From NCBI GenBank assembly GCA_903878115.1, contig CAIRGO010000229.1, forward strand, positions 18,283 through 82,282: 64,000 bases of DNA, given 5' to 3'. Below are positions 45,385-55,204 of this stretch, piece by piece. The notes beneath the pieces are model-generated. The model saw only the letters and a list, made by a program, of their open reading frames with translations. It made no database searches and was not told where the DNA came from. The DNA is from Akkermansiaceae bacterium (GTDB lineage Bacteria > Verrucomicrobiota > Verrucomicrobiia > Verrucomicrobiales > Akkermansiaceae). The position numbers and the translations under genes are program-made. Each line of letters begins with the position of its first letter. Within the stretch, counting starts at the first letter, position 1.

Positions 45385-47085
45385 ATGTCCGAACAAAAAT
45401 TAGCCGCCAACGAATACATCAAGATCCGCTCGAATTATCTGCGCGGGAATTTGGCCGAAGAACTTGCCGATGTCTCTACCGGATCCATTTCCGAGGATAA
45501 TCAACAACTCATTAAGTTTCACGGTTCCTATATGCAGGATGACCGCGATCTGCGTGCTGATCGTCGCAAGCATCGTCTCGAAAAAGCCTACTCGTTCATG
45601 ATCCGCATCCGCGTTCCAGGAGGTGTTTCTACCCCCGCACAGTGGCTGGCAACAGATGAACTGTGCGAGAAGTATGGCAATCACGATTTTAAACTCACCA
45701 CCCGCCAAGCTTACCAACTTCACGGGGTGATCAAATCAAATCTCAAGCGCACCATTAAGGAAATCAACCAAGCGGCCATGGATACAATCGCCGCCTGCGG
45801 TGACGTGAATCGAAACGTGATGTGCAATCCCAATCCTTTCCTCAGTGAAATCCACGCGGAAGTATTGAAAGTATCGCAGCAAATCTCCGAGCACTTGACT
45901 CCTAATACCGGCGCGTATCATGAAATCTGGCTCGATGGAGAAAAGGTAGAATCCTCGGAAAAAGAGGAAGAACCCATCTACGGAAAAACGTATTTGCCAC
46001 GAAAATTCAAAATTACCGTTGCTGTTCCACCATCGAACGATGTCGATATCTACGCTAATTGCCTATCATTCATCGCGATCGTCGAAAAAAACAAACTGGT
46101 TGGTTTTAATGTTGCCGTCGGCGGTGGCATGGGGATGACCCACGGTGCTGAGGAGACTTATCCACGCATTGCAGATGTGATTGGTTTTTGCACCACCGAG
46201 CAAGTGAAACAAGTGGCGGAGGAAGTTGTCAAAGTGCAACGTGATTTCGGCTGTCGCACCGATCGTAAACACGCACGTTTGAAATACACCGTGCAAGACA
46301 ACGGACCTGCTTGGTTTTTAGAAAAACTCAACACTTATCTTGGCTGGCCTCTGCAAGCTGTGCGCCCGTTTGTTTTTGAAACCAACGGTGATCGTTATGG
46401 TTGGGTCACCGATGAGACGGGGAATTCGCATCTGACCTTATTCATCGAAGGTGGACGCGTGATCGACCGCCCTGGTTTCCCGATGCGCACGGGACTGAAG
46501 GAAATTGCCAAGATCCATACGGGAGACTTTCGACTCACCGCGAATCAAAATGTGATCATTGCGAATGTGTCACCTGAGCAACGCCCGCTCATCGAATCGT
46601 TGGTGGAAAAATACGGACTAGAAGATGGCAAAAAACGCAGCGCACTGCGCCTCAATGCCTTAGCCTGCGTCGCCTTGCCTACTTGCGCGCTTTCACTCGC
46701 CGAGGCCGAGCGTTTTCTGCCGACCTTGATTACCGAACTGGAGCAATCGCTCGAAGAAGTTGGCCTGCGTCATGACGCCATCACCATCCGCATGACTGGC
46801 TGCCCCAATGGTTGCGCTCGACCTTACATTGCAGAAATTGGCTTCGTCGGTCGTGGTCCAGATCGTTACAATGTTTATCTCGGCGGCGGTCATGCCGGCC
46901 AGCGTCTCAGCAAGTTGTTCAAAGCAGATGTGCCTAGTCCCGAAATTAAACCACTGCTCGCGCCGATCTTTTCTCGCTACGCAAAGGAGCGCGAAAGCGG
47001 CGAAAAATTTGGCGATTTCGTGATTCGCGCTGGCATCATCGCCGCGACGATTCAGGGCGATGATTTCCACAAAAACATCAAGTAA
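45385..47085 (+). CDS. cysI: sulfite reductase haemoprotein subunit
   Basis: Sirohaem/4Fe-4S enzyme of 566 residues that reduces sulfite to sulfide. The N-terminal repeat contains [16 protein letters not shown] and [15 protein letters not shown] segments; the C-terminal cluster ligands are in [16 protein letters not shown] and [20 protein letters not shown], giving the expected C-x5-C and C-x3-[21 protein letters not shown] is the sulfite-binding region. All conserved residues appear present. Second in the cysJIH operon. Confidence 0.95.
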   Translation: MSEQKLAANEYIKIRSNYLRGNLAEELADVSTGSISEDNQQLIKFHGSYMQDDRDLRADRRKHRLEKAYSFMIRIRVPGGVSTPAQWLATDELCEKYGNHDFKLTTRQAYQLHGVIKSNLKRTIKEINQAAMDTIAACGDVNRNVMCNPNPFLSEIHAEVLKVSQQISEHLTPNTGAYHEIWLDGEKVESSEKEEEPIYGKTYLPRKFKITVAVPPSNDVDIYANCLSFIAIVEKNKLVGFNVAVGGGMGMTHGAEETYPRIADVIGFCTTEQVKQVAEEVVKVQRDFGCRTDRKHARLKYTVQDNGPAWFLEKLNTYLGWPLQAVRPFVFETNGDRYGWVTDETGNSHLTLFIEGGRVIDRPGFPMRTGLKEIAKIHTGDFRLTANQNVIIANVSPEQRPLIESLVEKYGLEDGKKRSALRLNALACVALPTCALSLAEAERFLPTLITELEQSLEEVGLRHDAITIRMTGCPNGCARPYIAEIGFVGRGPDRYNVYLGGGHAGQRLSKLFKADVPSPEIKPLLAPIFSRYAKERESGEKFGDFVIRAGIIAATIQGDDFHKNIK

Positions 47086-47090
47086 CTTCG

Positions 47091-47813
47091 ATGTCTGCTA
47101 GCCTTATGTCGCCCACGCCTTCGGAACTCTCGCTCGAGCTCGTGTCTCTCAAGACGCCAGATCGGTTCGCGCGGCTTTTCGAGATCTACGGGTCACGTGC
47201 GGTGGCAACTACTTCGTTTGGGCTGCAAGCGGCGGTGACCCTGCATCTCATCCACCATTACGCCCCCGAAATGCCGGTGGTGTTTATTGATACTGGCTAT
47301 TTATTCCCTGAAACATATCAATACATTGAGGAATTGCTGGCGAAATGGCCTGTCGATCTGCGCACCTACACTCCATTGATGACCTCGGCGCGGCAAGAAG
47401 CGATTTATGGCAAACTCTGGGAACAGGGCAAAGAAGGCAATGACAAGTATGCGCTGATCAACAAGATCGAGCCTATGAATCGCGCTTTAAAAGAACTATC
47501 CGCCGATGTCTGGATCTCCGGTCTCCGCCGCAGTCAAAGCTCTACCCGTGTCCATCGTCCTTTTGCCGAGCAGCAAAATAAAACGCTCAAGGTTTACCCC
47601 ATCCTCGATTGGCCGGACGCGCAGGTTAGCTCGTACATGGCAATTCATAAAATCCCGACACATCCCTTGGCAGCTTCCTACGTCACCATGGGCGATTGGC
47701 ACAGTACCGCCGCTGCTGAACAAGGCATCGAAGCCGAAGCAACTCGCTACAACGGAGAAAAATATGAGTGCGGCCTGCACGAACAATCCAACCAGTCGGA
47801 TTTTCAGATTTGA
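47091..47813 (+). CDS. cysH: phosphoadenylyl-sulfate reductase
   Basis: Reduces PAPS to sulfite with thioredoxin; 240 residues. The PP-loop family region VATTSFGLQAAVTLHLI is near the start and VFIDTGYLFPETYQYIEEL follows. The catalytic cysteine is in YECGLHEQ near the C-terminus. The paired CC...CC motif of 4Fe-4S enzymes is absent, so this is the PAPS (E. coli-type) rather than the APS form. It starts 5 bases after cysI. The sulfate-activation genes cysDN are not in the window. Confidence 0.94.
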   Translation: MSASLMSPTPSELSLELVSLKTPDRFARLFEIYGSRAVATTSFGLQAAVTLHLIHHYAPEMPVVFIDTGYLFPETYQYIEELLAKWPVDLRTYTPLMTSARQEAIYGKLWEQGKEGNDKYALINKIEPMNRALKELSADVWISGLRRSQSSTRVHRPFAEQQNKTLKVYPILDWPDAQVSSYMAIHKIPTHPLAASYVTMGDWHSTAAAEQGIEAEATRYNGEKYECGLHEQSNQSDFQI

Positions 47814-47871
47814 TCGTATTGACTCTCATTAGCAAGGGGTGATATTCAAAGGATTGGTAGCGCGGGCTCCC

Positions 47872-49050
47872 TCAGGCTTCTTGGAGCTTATGAGAAAAGC
47901 GGGTTATGATGAACTCGGCGGGTCGAATTGCCGCGAGGCCGACATTGATTATGAGTCTCCCATCTAGAATATCTTGAGGGGTCATTGTGCTCCCGAGTCC
48001 GCAATTGACGTAAAAAGCCTGAGCAGGCTTTGCACCGGCGAGTGCACCCTGACGCCACAAATCACTAAGAAAATTCTCAGTCATAGCTTTTACTTTGATC
48101 CAAGTGTTGGCGTCATTCGGCTCAAAGACCACAAACGCGGTGGCGCGACGGATCGACTCCTCGATCATGATGAATAGGCGGCGGACTGGAACGTATCGCC
48201 ACTCGTTATCATCTCCTGCGAGCGTGCGCGCACCCCAGACCAAACAGCCTTTGCCAATAAAGCGGCTGATGACGTTGATCGATTTACCCGCACCTGAGGG
48301 ATCTATGTTAAGACTCGCTTGCTCGGCGTTGTTGATACACTGCGAGAGCCCAACTATGCCGCTAATCGTGACGTTAGCGGGAGCTTTCCACACGCCTCTA
48401 GTAGAATCAACTTGGGCGTAAATTCCAGCAATAGCCGCGCTCGCAGGAATCATCATAGAGTCACTCTCCGAAGCTGAAAGCACCTCAAGCCATGGACCAT
48501 AAGCAGCGCCGTATGCAAGATCATCATCACCAACGAGCTGTCGTAACGCAGTCACACGATTGTCAGATGACAAGGCATCCGCTGCAGGCACATCGATAAT
48601 GCAGAATCGATTTCTCAGTTCGCCGCATTGCTTGAGCGCAGCAGCGATCACTTGATCTTGGCCATTGGCGAGTAATACAGCATCAGGAAACGCGATGAGC
48701 GTAGGCTCTGACATGTTTCGCAAATCGGTCAAGGCAGAGAGAAATAGTTCTTTCGTCACATCAGCAGTGTTGGTAGCGATGGAATACACATACGCCTCAC
48801 CACCACCATTGGCATAAAAAAGCCGCATCGAAATTCCAAGATAACCTTGTGGAGTATCAGAAGTGCTGGCGTCGTCCTCAAAAAGGTTCTGATAGTCACT
48901 GAGCGAAGTGATTTGATGAAACAATGGTCCGGGTGACTTCATGGTCAAGCCGATGAAAGCTGGAATGGCTGTCGGAACCTGAATCACGGAAGCGGGAAGG
49001 GTGCTGATTTCTTCGATATAGACGCCGGGCTGAGTGTAATTTTGTGGCAT
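47872..49050 (-). CDS. contractile-injection-system tail sheath protein (orphan)
   Basis: Phage-tail-sheath family protein of 392 residues. The N-terminal YTQPGVYIEEISTLPASVIQ with VPTAIPAFIGLT is the sheath start seen in extracellular contractile injection systems. The C-terminal half has the sheath core: CLVWGARTLAGDDNEWRYVPVRR, LFIMIEESIRRATAFVVFEPN, and LVIQF-like closing strands (RPAEFIITRF). It appears complete at both ends. No tube, baseplate, spike or ATPase gene is near; neighbours are cysH and a sulfatase. It could be a stray duplicate of a full eCIS operon elsewhere or a repurposed sheath. Confidence 0.9.
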   Translation of the reverse strand: MPQNYTQPGVYIEEISTLPASVIQVPTAIPAFIGLTMKSPGPLFHQITSLSDYQNLFEDDASTSDTPQGYLGISMRLFYANGGGEAYVYSIATNTADVTKELFLSALTDLRNMSEPTLIAFPDAVLLANGQDQVIAAALKQCGELRNRFCIIDVPAADALSSDNRVTALRQLVGDDDLAYGAAYGPWLEVLSASESDSMMIPASAAIAGIYAQVDSTRGVWKAPANVTISGIVGLSQCINNAEQASLNIDPSGAGKSINVISRFIGKGCLVWGARTLAGDDNEWRYVPVRRLFIMIEESIRRATAFVVFEPNDANTWIKVKAMTENFLSDLWRQGALAGAKPAQAFYVNCGLGSTMTPQDILDGRLIINVGLAAIRPAEFIITRFSHKLQEA

Positions 49051-49175
49051 TAGATTATATGATGAACATGCACGATCCGCCTCTACCTGGCAATGCCAAT
49101 GTAAGGCATCGAGATGTTAAAAAAATGAACCCTAAACAAATTGACCCCTGTCGACATTACACTTATTCTCACCCA

Positions 49176-50567
49176 ATGAAGAGCATGTTATCAATCATCC
49201 TACTCGCGACGGTGATCCATACACTTGCAGTAGAAAAAACTCCCGCCAGGCCTAACGTGATCATCCTTCTCACTGATGACCAAGGAACTTTGGATGCCAA
49301 TTGCTACGGCTCTACAGACTTGAAAACGCCGAACATGGACAAGATCGCAGCTTCTGGCGTTCGTTTCACTCAGGCTTATGCACACACCGTTTGCTGTCCT
49401 GCGCGGGCGGCTTTGTTTACCGGACGATATCCGCAACGTGGCGGCGTGATTGCCTGGACACAGGGTGATCGACACGGCACCGATCTCCCTAAGCTCAACA
49501 TGGCACTGGAGGAAGTCACCCTCGCCGAAGTGATGAAATCCGCTGGCTATCACACCGCTCTATTCGGCAAATGGCATCTCGGCGCCAAAGCCGGCTATGG
49601 CCCGCTGGATCAAGGATTTGAAACCTATTTTGGCCACCTTGGCGGCTTCATCGATAACTATCGCCACTTCTTCCTTCACAGTAGAGGCTATCACGACCTC
49701 TACGACGGCAATAAGGAAATTTTTCGCCGCGAAGAATACTACCCAGAAATGTTAGTCAAGCGTGCGATCAATTACATCGAAGCTAACAAAACTGCGCCAT
49801 TTTTTATGACCGTGGCATTTAACCTGCCACACTATCCTGAGCAACCGATCGACAAATTTAAGGACGCCTATGCAGAGATGCCGATGCCTCGTCAGTCCTA
49901 TGCGCGAGTCATTTCCTCTGTGGATGACCACATCGGTCGCGTGCTTGATTCGTTAGAAAAAAATGGGCTGAGAGAAAATACCATCGTCATCATGATGAGC
50001 GACAATGGTCACTCGACAGAGGACAACGCCGGCATTGCCGTGGACAATCACTCCAGTGGTTATCCGCGTGGTCATTACTATCTCGCTCATGGCGGCGGGG
50101 GCAACACAGGAAAATGGATCGGGCATAAGGGAGAGTTTCTCGAAGGTGGGATCCGTGTGCCAGCAATGATCAGTTATCCGGCAAGATTTGCCAAAGGCCA
50201 AACTCGCGATCAGATCATCACGATCATGGATTGGTTTCCCACCGTGCTCGATCTTTGCGGCATCAAAGACGAAAAAAGCGTCGCAAAACTTGATGGTCAC
50301 AGCATCATCCCCATCATTGTAGATCCTAAGGCCATGGGTGTCAACGAAGTTCTGCATTTCTCATGGGCTGACAATTGGGCCGTGCGCAAGGGCGATTGGA
50401 AATTGATCGCCACATTTAACAAAAAAACAAGTTCGATTGATTTTTCCCTGCACAATCTGGCAGAAGCAAATCCTGAAGTCAAAAATCACGCCGCAGAGCG
50501 TCCTGAGATCCTAGAAATGCTCAAGAATCTTCATGACACCTGGGCAAGCGAAGTGATTGGAAAGTAG
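49176..50567 (+). CDS. secreted sulfatase (formylglycine-dependent)
   Basis: Exported sulfatase of 463 residues. The start at 49176 (MKSMLSIILLATVIHTLA) gives a signal peptide; a longer frame to 49044 overlaps the sheath gene. Metal ligands are in VIILLTDDQGTLD. The modification motif is CCPARAALFTGRYPQR, with the first Cys as formylglycine precursor in C-x-P-A-R. Later conserved blocks: FGKWHLGAKAGYGP, and IVIMMSDNGHSTEDNAG. Such enzymes remove sulfate from polysaccharides such as fucoidan or mucin. No maturase gene is visible here. Confidence 0.9.
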   Translation: MKSMLSIILLATVIHTLAVEKTPARPNVIILLTDDQGTLDANCYGSTDLKTPNMDKIAASGVRFTQAYAHTVCCPARAALFTGRYPQRGGVIAWTQGDRHGTDLPKLNMALEEVTLAEVMKSAGYHTALFGKWHLGAKAGYGPLDQGFETYFGHLGGFIDNYRHFFLHSRGYHDLYDGNKEIFRREEYYPEMLVKRAINYIEANKTAPFFMTVAFNLPHYPEQPIDKFKDAYAEMPMPRQSYARVISSVDDHIGRVLDSLEKNGLRENTIVIMMSDNGHSTEDNAGIAVDNHSSGYPRGHYYLAHGGGGNTGKWIGHKGEFLEGGIRVPAMISYPARFAKGQTRDQIITIMDWFPTVLDLCGIKDEKSVAKLDGHSIIPIIVDPKAMGVNEVLHFSWADNWAVRKGDWKLIATFNKKTSSIDFSLHNLAEANPEVKNHAAERPEILEMLKNLHDTWASEVIGK

Positions 50568-50716
50568 TTTAGACTTTATTCGAATCATAAACAAAAAATG
50601 CAGAACAAGCCGCAGCGACTCTCATAAATTCGCAGGCAATACCGATCGGAAGTGTTTTTCAATAGGGAACTTCAGCATCAGCTTTACTGCAATTTTATCA
50701 CTTGTCCCGCGCATAC

Positions 50717-50747
50717 GAAAAAGAGCGAAGAGCAAAAAGCCCTTCGC
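50717..50747 (-). terminator. terminator after the repeat lipoprotein gene
   Basis: On the minus strand the stem is GCGAAGGGC with GCTCTTCGC (one mismatch), loop of five T, then a TCTTTTT tail. It lies about 26 bases after the stop of the gene at 50774-51340. Confidence 0.7.
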
Positions 50748-50773
50748 CCCGATTGTTGTATCAATGCAGGGGA

Positions 50774-51340
50774 TTAACGATACCGACTGTATTCAGTGTA
50801 ATAGCGGCTTTCGCGAGGAGCTTGGGTCACGGTGTAACCGTTAGAATTTTGCAAATAATACGCCCCATTATGGTAGTAGTAATCGCGACCAGAGATAGAT
50901 TCGCTACGGTATCCCGTCGGTAGGCTTCTGGTCGTGTAGCCAGGTTGATAACTTGTGTAAGTTGTGCGACCGTCCGGACCCGCGGGCTGGCGAGTACGAT
51001 TGTAATCGGTATAGTAACGGCTCTGACGCGGAGCCTCAGCTACGACATAGCCATTCGAGTTGCGTTGATAATAAGCGCCGTTATGATAATAGTAGTTCCG
51101 CCCGTCGATTGTTTCACTGCGATATCCCGAGGGAAGGCTGGTGATGCGGTATCCTGGCTGATAAGTAGAGTAGCTCGAGGATGCACCATTGTAATGTCCG
51201 TAGCCGCCTTCGACAACATCCACGCAGGCTGCTAGCGATAAGCAAATGATAGTGCCGGTGAAAGCGAGCATGGGGCGCAAAGCGCGAGCCAAGCACTGAT
51301 TTTTTCCCTTGCGGGCAACAACGTTGTTTTTGATTTTCAT
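50774..51340 (-). CDS. DUF6515-like lipoprotein with two internal repeats
   Basis: Lipoprotein of 188 residues; lipobox in CLSLAACVD after a basic leader. Two tandem repeats of about 60 residues, each with SLPSGYRSETIDGRNYYYHN or its variant SLPTGYRSESISGRDYYYHN, then a NSNGYxVxxAPRxSRYYT block. Tyr, Gly and Asn are abundant. The pattern resembles DUF6515, a small family of unknown role in surface proteins. A 15-bp palindrome shared with the envelope-stress genes lies upstream at 51454-51468. Confidence 0.75.
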   Translation of the reverse strand: MKIKNNVVARKGKNQCLARALRPMLAFTGTIICLSLAACVDVVEGGYGHYNGASSSYSTYQPGYRITSLPSGYRSETIDGRNYYYHNGAYYQRNSNGYVVAEAPRQSRYYTDYNRTRQPAGPDGRTTYTSYQPGYTTRSLPTGYRSESISGRDYYYHNGAYYLQNSNGYTVTQAPRESRYYTEYSRYR

Positions 51341-51453
51341 AATGTTTTTGTTTTAATGCGCACCGCAGCGATTCGTTGGTCGTCCCATGCTGGGAAAATA
51401 CCATTGCTCGTGCGAACATCTATAGTAGTAGTGCATGACCGCAGTCCTAACCA

Positions 51454-51468
51454 TGGGGTGTTTCCCTA
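51454..51468. promoter_or_regulatory. TRGGGTKTWWCCCTA operator upstream of the repeat lipoprotein
   Basis: Site TGGGGTGTTTCCCTA, 121 bases (centre) before the start of the minus-strand lipoprotein gene. Read from that strand it is TAGGGAAACACCCCA and is followed 26-29 bases later by TACTAT/TATAGA, a plausible -10. It is also upstream of the divergent DUF1549 gene (about 150 bases). Confidence 0.65.
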
Positions 51469-51612
51469 CGATCAGCTTTGGAAGTTAAATTAAGATTTCC
51501 ATGACAGCTCGGCAAGGTCACATTCGAACCATCACAATTCATCATCGCGCTGTTTTGTCATACCGCTAAATTTGCTTGACATCTACTGTAGTGATGCAAG
51601 TTTGTTTACCTT

Positions 51613-53505
51613 ATGAAACGTTTTACTTTTGCACTGTTATTGATTCCTTGTCTTGCTTGGGCGCAACAAGCTGATCCGGCAAAGGAATTAGAAACGTATA
51701 AAAAAGCGGCACTTTCGATTGATCAAGCCGTGGCAAGTTTTTATCGGCTCAAGAAACTCCCCGTTCCGCAAGTGACTGACGACGCTACATTCTTGCGTCG
51801 TGCTTTCCTCGTGAGCGTAGGCCGCATTCCCACAGCGGAGGAAGCACGGGCGTTTTTGGAGATTAACGAACCTAAAAAGCGTGAGGAATTAGTCGCTTAC
51901 TTGCTCAACTCGAAGGGTTACTCGAGCCACATGACCAATTGGGCATTCGACTTGCTCAGATTAACGGACGGGCGCACGGGAACTAGTGCTAGTAACGAGC
52001 CTTATCGCAATTGGGTGCGCACGGCAATTGACAAAAACATGCCGTGGAATCAATTCGTGAATACTTTATTGTCCGCGGAGGGTGATGGCTGGGCCACTGA
52101 TACCGCAGCGGTGGGATATTATACTCGTGATCGCGGTATGCCACTGGATAACATAGCGAATTCCATGCGTATTTTCCTCGGTTCACGCATGGAGTGCGCG
52201 CAGTGCCATGACGATCCATTCGGCAAAACCGAACGACATAATTTCTATGAATTGGCCGCATTCACCAATGGTCAAGATACAGTGAATCAAAAATACATGC
52301 AACCGATGTGGGACGAGATGCGCGAGGATCGTCGGGCCATGGGGCAAGATTATAACATCGCCCAAATCCTCTGGGATAAGGTCTATGGCATGAGTCTCAG
52401 CGGCAGCGGCAATGGACGCATCGGACTACCATCAGATTATCAATACCGCGATGCTCAGCCCGGAGAAATGGTAGGCGCGAAAACTCCATTCGGCAAAGGC
52501 GTGCGGATGTCGGAGAAAAAGGATGAAAAAGAAGGTCGTAAGCAGTTGGCTGAGTGGGTTACCACAAAAACTGGTGAGCAATTTGCCTCTGTCATAGCGA
52601 ACCGCATGTGGCGCCGTGTGATGGGCAAAGGATTCTATGAGCCAGTGGACGAATACATTGCCTCTAAGGACACCCAGTCGCCAGAGTTGATGGCATTTCT
52701 CGCGCAAACAATGGCTGGTCTCAACTATGACCTGCGCGCTTTCCAACATGTTCTTCTGCTAACAAAAACGTTCCAATTTGCCACCAATCCGAATGCCTCC
52801 ACTGTCGAAACGGGTGATGATTTTCACGGACGTAAAATCGAACGTCTCTCCGCGGAACAAATCTGGGATTCGCTGATCACTCTCGCCAGTGGCAATCCAG
52901 ATAAAATGCCGATGCGCACGCTCGATGATCGCATCTACCTCAACGGACGTCCTGTTCTTGTGGGCAAGAAAAACATGTCGCAACTCTCTAAAGAAGTTCT
53001 CGCGCTAAAATCCGAGAAAGAAGTGCGTGATTATTTTGCCCAATTCGTTTCGGATATTAAGAGTGGTGGTGGTGGTGGGAAAGGAGATTCAATGATGATG
53101 ATGAACGAAGTCCGCACTTATAACAACGATGCTCAAGTGCGCGCATCGGAGCTGCCATCGCCCGCACCAAGGTCGCACTTCCTCTATCTATTTGGTCAAT
53201 CAGAGCGCGATGTTGTCGAGGCCGCCAGCCGTGAGCCAAACGTTGGTCAAGTGCTCTCGCTGATGAATGGTTTTGTGCAACGTCAATTGGTAAATAATCC
53301 GAAAGCTCATCTCTACAAGAGTCTGGAAGGTGCTACGACCGACGAGGAAAAAGTCAGACGCATCTACGTTGCGATTCTTAATCGTCCACCCACAAAAGAA
53401 GAAATGGGCTGGATGGTAGATGAGATGAAAACCTCCGGACCAAGCGGTATTGGTAACATCGTTTCTGCGCTCGTCATGTCTTCTGAGTTTCTTTTCCTTC
53501 AATAA
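51613..53505 (+). CDS. DUF1549/DUF1553 protein with CxxCH motif
   Basis: Exported protein of 630 residues (signal MKRFTFALLLIPCLAWAQQ). DUF1549 covers the first half (TFLRRAFLVSVGRIPTAEEA, MTNWAFDLLR); it holds a CAQCHDDPFG motif, C-x-x-C-H, with haem-binding potential. DUF1553 covers the second half (NRMWRRVMGKGFYEPVDE, RLSAEQIWDS, AILNRPPTKEEMGWM). This pair with the adjacent DUF1501 gene is common in Planctomycetes and Verrucomicrobia. The protein is shorter than many members (no separate cytochrome domain). Roles in degradation of complex substrates or electron transfer are only inferred. Confidence 0.88.
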   Translation: MKRFTFALLLIPCLAWAQQADPAKELETYKKAALSIDQAVASFYRLKKLPVPQVTDDATFLRRAFLVSVGRIPTAEEARAFLEINEPKKREELVAYLLNSKGYSSHMTNWAFDLLRLTDGRTGTSASNEPYRNWVRTAIDKNMPWNQFVNTLLSAEGDGWATDTAAVGYYTRDRGMPLDNIANSMRIFLGSRMECAQCHDDPFGKTERHNFYELAAFTNGQDTVNQKYMQPMWDEMREDRRAMGQDYNIAQILWDKVYGMSLSGSGNGRIGLPSDYQYRDAQPGEMVGAKTPFGKGVRMSEKKDEKEGRKQLAEWVTTKTGEQFASVIANRMWRRVMGKGFYEPVDEYIASKDTQSPELMAFLAQTMAGLNYDLRAFQHVLLLTKTFQFATNPNASTVETGDDFHGRKIERLSAEQIWDSLITLASGNPDKMPMRTLDDRIYLNGRPVLVGKKNMSQLSKEVLALKSEKEVRDYFAQFVSDIKSGGGGGKGDSMMMMNEVRTYNNDAQVRASELPSPAPRSHFLYLFGQSERDVVEAASREPNVGQVLSLMNGFVQRQLVNNPKAHLYKSLEGATTDEEKVRRIYVAILNRPPTKEEMGWMVDEMKTSGPSGIGNIVSALVMSSEFLFLQ

Positions 53506-53541
53506 TTAACACCCAAACAACAATCTAACTTACCCACGCTC

Positions 53542-54837
53542 ATGTCTTTACAAAAATCTGATGAATCGACCCGCCGACAATTTTTGTCTAATGCCGCACG
53601 CGCCTATCTAGGAGTGCATCTATTTCCGATGCTCGGCAGCAGCATTGCCGAAGCTGCTCCCGCTAGCGCTGCGCAAGTTGCCAAAGCAAAACACGTGATC
53701 TATCTATTTATGTCTGGCGGAATGAGCCACGTGGACACCTTTGATCCAAAGCCGAAGAAGAAAGAAGTGATGGGCAAAACCACCGCGATTGCTTCGACAG
53801 CCGATGATATTATGTTAGGAAATTATTTGCCAGAAACGGCAAAGGTCATGGACAAAGTATGCGTCATTAATTCGATGAACTCGACGCAAGGTGCCCACGA
53901 GCAAGGTGCCTACATCATGCATACCAGTTACACCCAACGCGGCACGATCAAGCACCCATCGCTCGGATCATGGGTGATGAAACTCGGGGGCCGTATCAAT
54001 CAAGAAATTCCTGGCTATGTGTCCATCGATACCCCAGCTGACCATTCGGGCGGCGGATTTTTTGGCGCTAAATTTGCGGCAGCTCCTGTAGGCAGCCCGC
54101 AAGAGGGACTTCAAGATTCCAAGCGCGTGACTGATGTATCGAAAGAAAATTTTGACCGTCGTCTCAGCTTGGCTGACAAGTTAAACAAGCAATTCCATGA
54201 TCGTTATAATAATACCGACGTGCAGGCCTATCAAGATCTCTATCAAGAAGCGATCAAGTTGATGAACTCGAAAGATCTAAAAGCATTCGACCTCAACCAA
54301 GAATCAGCGGAAACAAAAAATCTCTACGGCAGCAGTCGTTTTGCTCAAGGATGCATGCTGGCAAGACGTTTGGTGGAGCACGGTGTGCGTTTTGTAGAGG
54401 TGCAACTCGGCGGTTGGGATACTCATTATGATAACTTCACGGCGGTAGAAGGTCGTTGCAAAGAATTTGACCAAGCATACGCAGCCCTGATCACCGACCT
54501 GCACAAGCGCGGCAAACTGCAAGACACGCTCGTGGTCGTAGCCACAGAGTTCGGTCGTTCACCAGAAATCAAAACCGAGCATAAAGATGGTCGTGATCAC
54601 CACCCCTCAGCTTACTCATGCCTTCTCGCCGGCGGCGGTATCAAAGGCGGCATGAAATATGGAGAAACAGACGCCAGTGGTGAAAAAGTAAAAACCAATC
54701 CCGTGAGTGTGCAAGACTTCAATGCTACCATTGCCCATGCGTTAGGCTTGCCTCATGATCTGGTGATTATGTCGCCTAGCAAGCGGCCTTTTAAAATCGC
54801 TGACAAAGGTGCCCCGATCACTGCAGTCTTCGGCTAA
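53542..54837 (+). CDS. DUF1501 family protein, Tat-exported
   Basis: Protein of 431 residues beginning with a twin-arginine signal (STRRQFLSNAARAYLG). The sulfatase-like alkaline-phosphatase fold of DUF1501 is indicated by AKHVIYLFMSGGMSHVDTFDPK, FVEVQLGGWDTHYDNF, VVVATEFGRSPEI and KDGRDHHPSAYSCLLAGGG. The Asp/His residues would form a metal site. It is 36 bases downstream of the DUF1549 gene, so both are likely translated from one transcript, a pairing characteristic of this phylum group. Confidence 0.9.
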   Translation: MSLQKSDESTRRQFLSNAARAYLGVHLFPMLGSSIAEAAPASAAQVAKAKHVIYLFMSGGMSHVDTFDPKPKKKEVMGKTTAIASTADDIMLGNYLPETAKVMDKVCVINSMNSTQGAHEQGAYIMHTSYTQRGTIKHPSLGSWVMKLGGRINQEIPGYVSIDTPADHSGGGFFGAKFAAAPVGSPQEGLQDSKRVTDVSKENFDRRLSLADKLNKQFHDRYNNTDVQAYQDLYQEAIKLMNSKDLKAFDLNQESAETKNLYGSSRFAQGCMLARRLVEHGVRFVEVQLGGWDTHYDNFTAVEGRCKEFDQAYAALITDLHKRGKLQDTLVVVATEFGRSPEIKTEHKDGRDHHPSAYSCLLAGGGIKGGMKYGETDASGEKVKTNPVSVQDFNATIAHALGLPHDLVIMSPSKRPFKIADKGAPITAVFG

Positions 54838-54857
54838 CGGAGACAGCAGCGGTCAAC

Positions 54858-55187
54858 ATGAATCCATACCAATCAGCCACTGGCTCAACGAAAGAAGCTC
54901 CCCACATTCAACCTGCGATTCGTGGCAAAGAATGTTGCTCCTGCGGCTCCACGAATACGTCGGAATACAGCCTACTGCGTGCCCGGCCAAGCATCATCTT
55001 TTTTCTTTTTTTCGGCTGGTTGTATTTATTAATTCGCGGAGCTTTTGCCATGCGCAAAGCCGAATGTAGGGATTGCAGAGTTGTGACCCATTACAAATCG
55101 GCCGGTTCATACCTGGCTCTGTTTTTTCTTATTTTGGTTGTCTTATTGCTATTACTCTCTCTCCTAGCGCCTAGCGGAAACGTCTAA
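54858..55187 (+). CDS. small zinc-ribbon membrane protein (NPYQS start)
   Basis: Protein of 109 residues that begins MNPYQSATG, similar to the NPYAAP start at 11575. A zinc-ribbon-like set of cysteines follows (GKECCSCGSTNTS and later AECRDCRVV), and the central hydrophobic helix IIFFLFFGWLYLLIRGAF lies between them, with a second helix (YLALFFLILVVLLLLLSLL) at the end. Probably an inner-membrane protein with a cytoplasmic zinc site; the role is unknown. It lies 20 bases after the DUF1501 gene. Confidence 0.7.
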   Translation: MNPYQSATGSTKEAPHIQPAIRGKECCSCGSTNTSEYSLLRARPSIIFFLFFGWLYLLIRGAFAMRKAECRDCRVVTHYKSAGSYLALFFLILVVLLLLLSLLAPSGNV

Positions 55188-55204
55188 CAATTGCACGCTA
55201 CGCC

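Noticed and set aside
50557..50844. Plus-strand frame of 95 codons after the sulfatase
   Set aside because: Crosses the minus-strand terminator and into the lipoprotein gene; no features.
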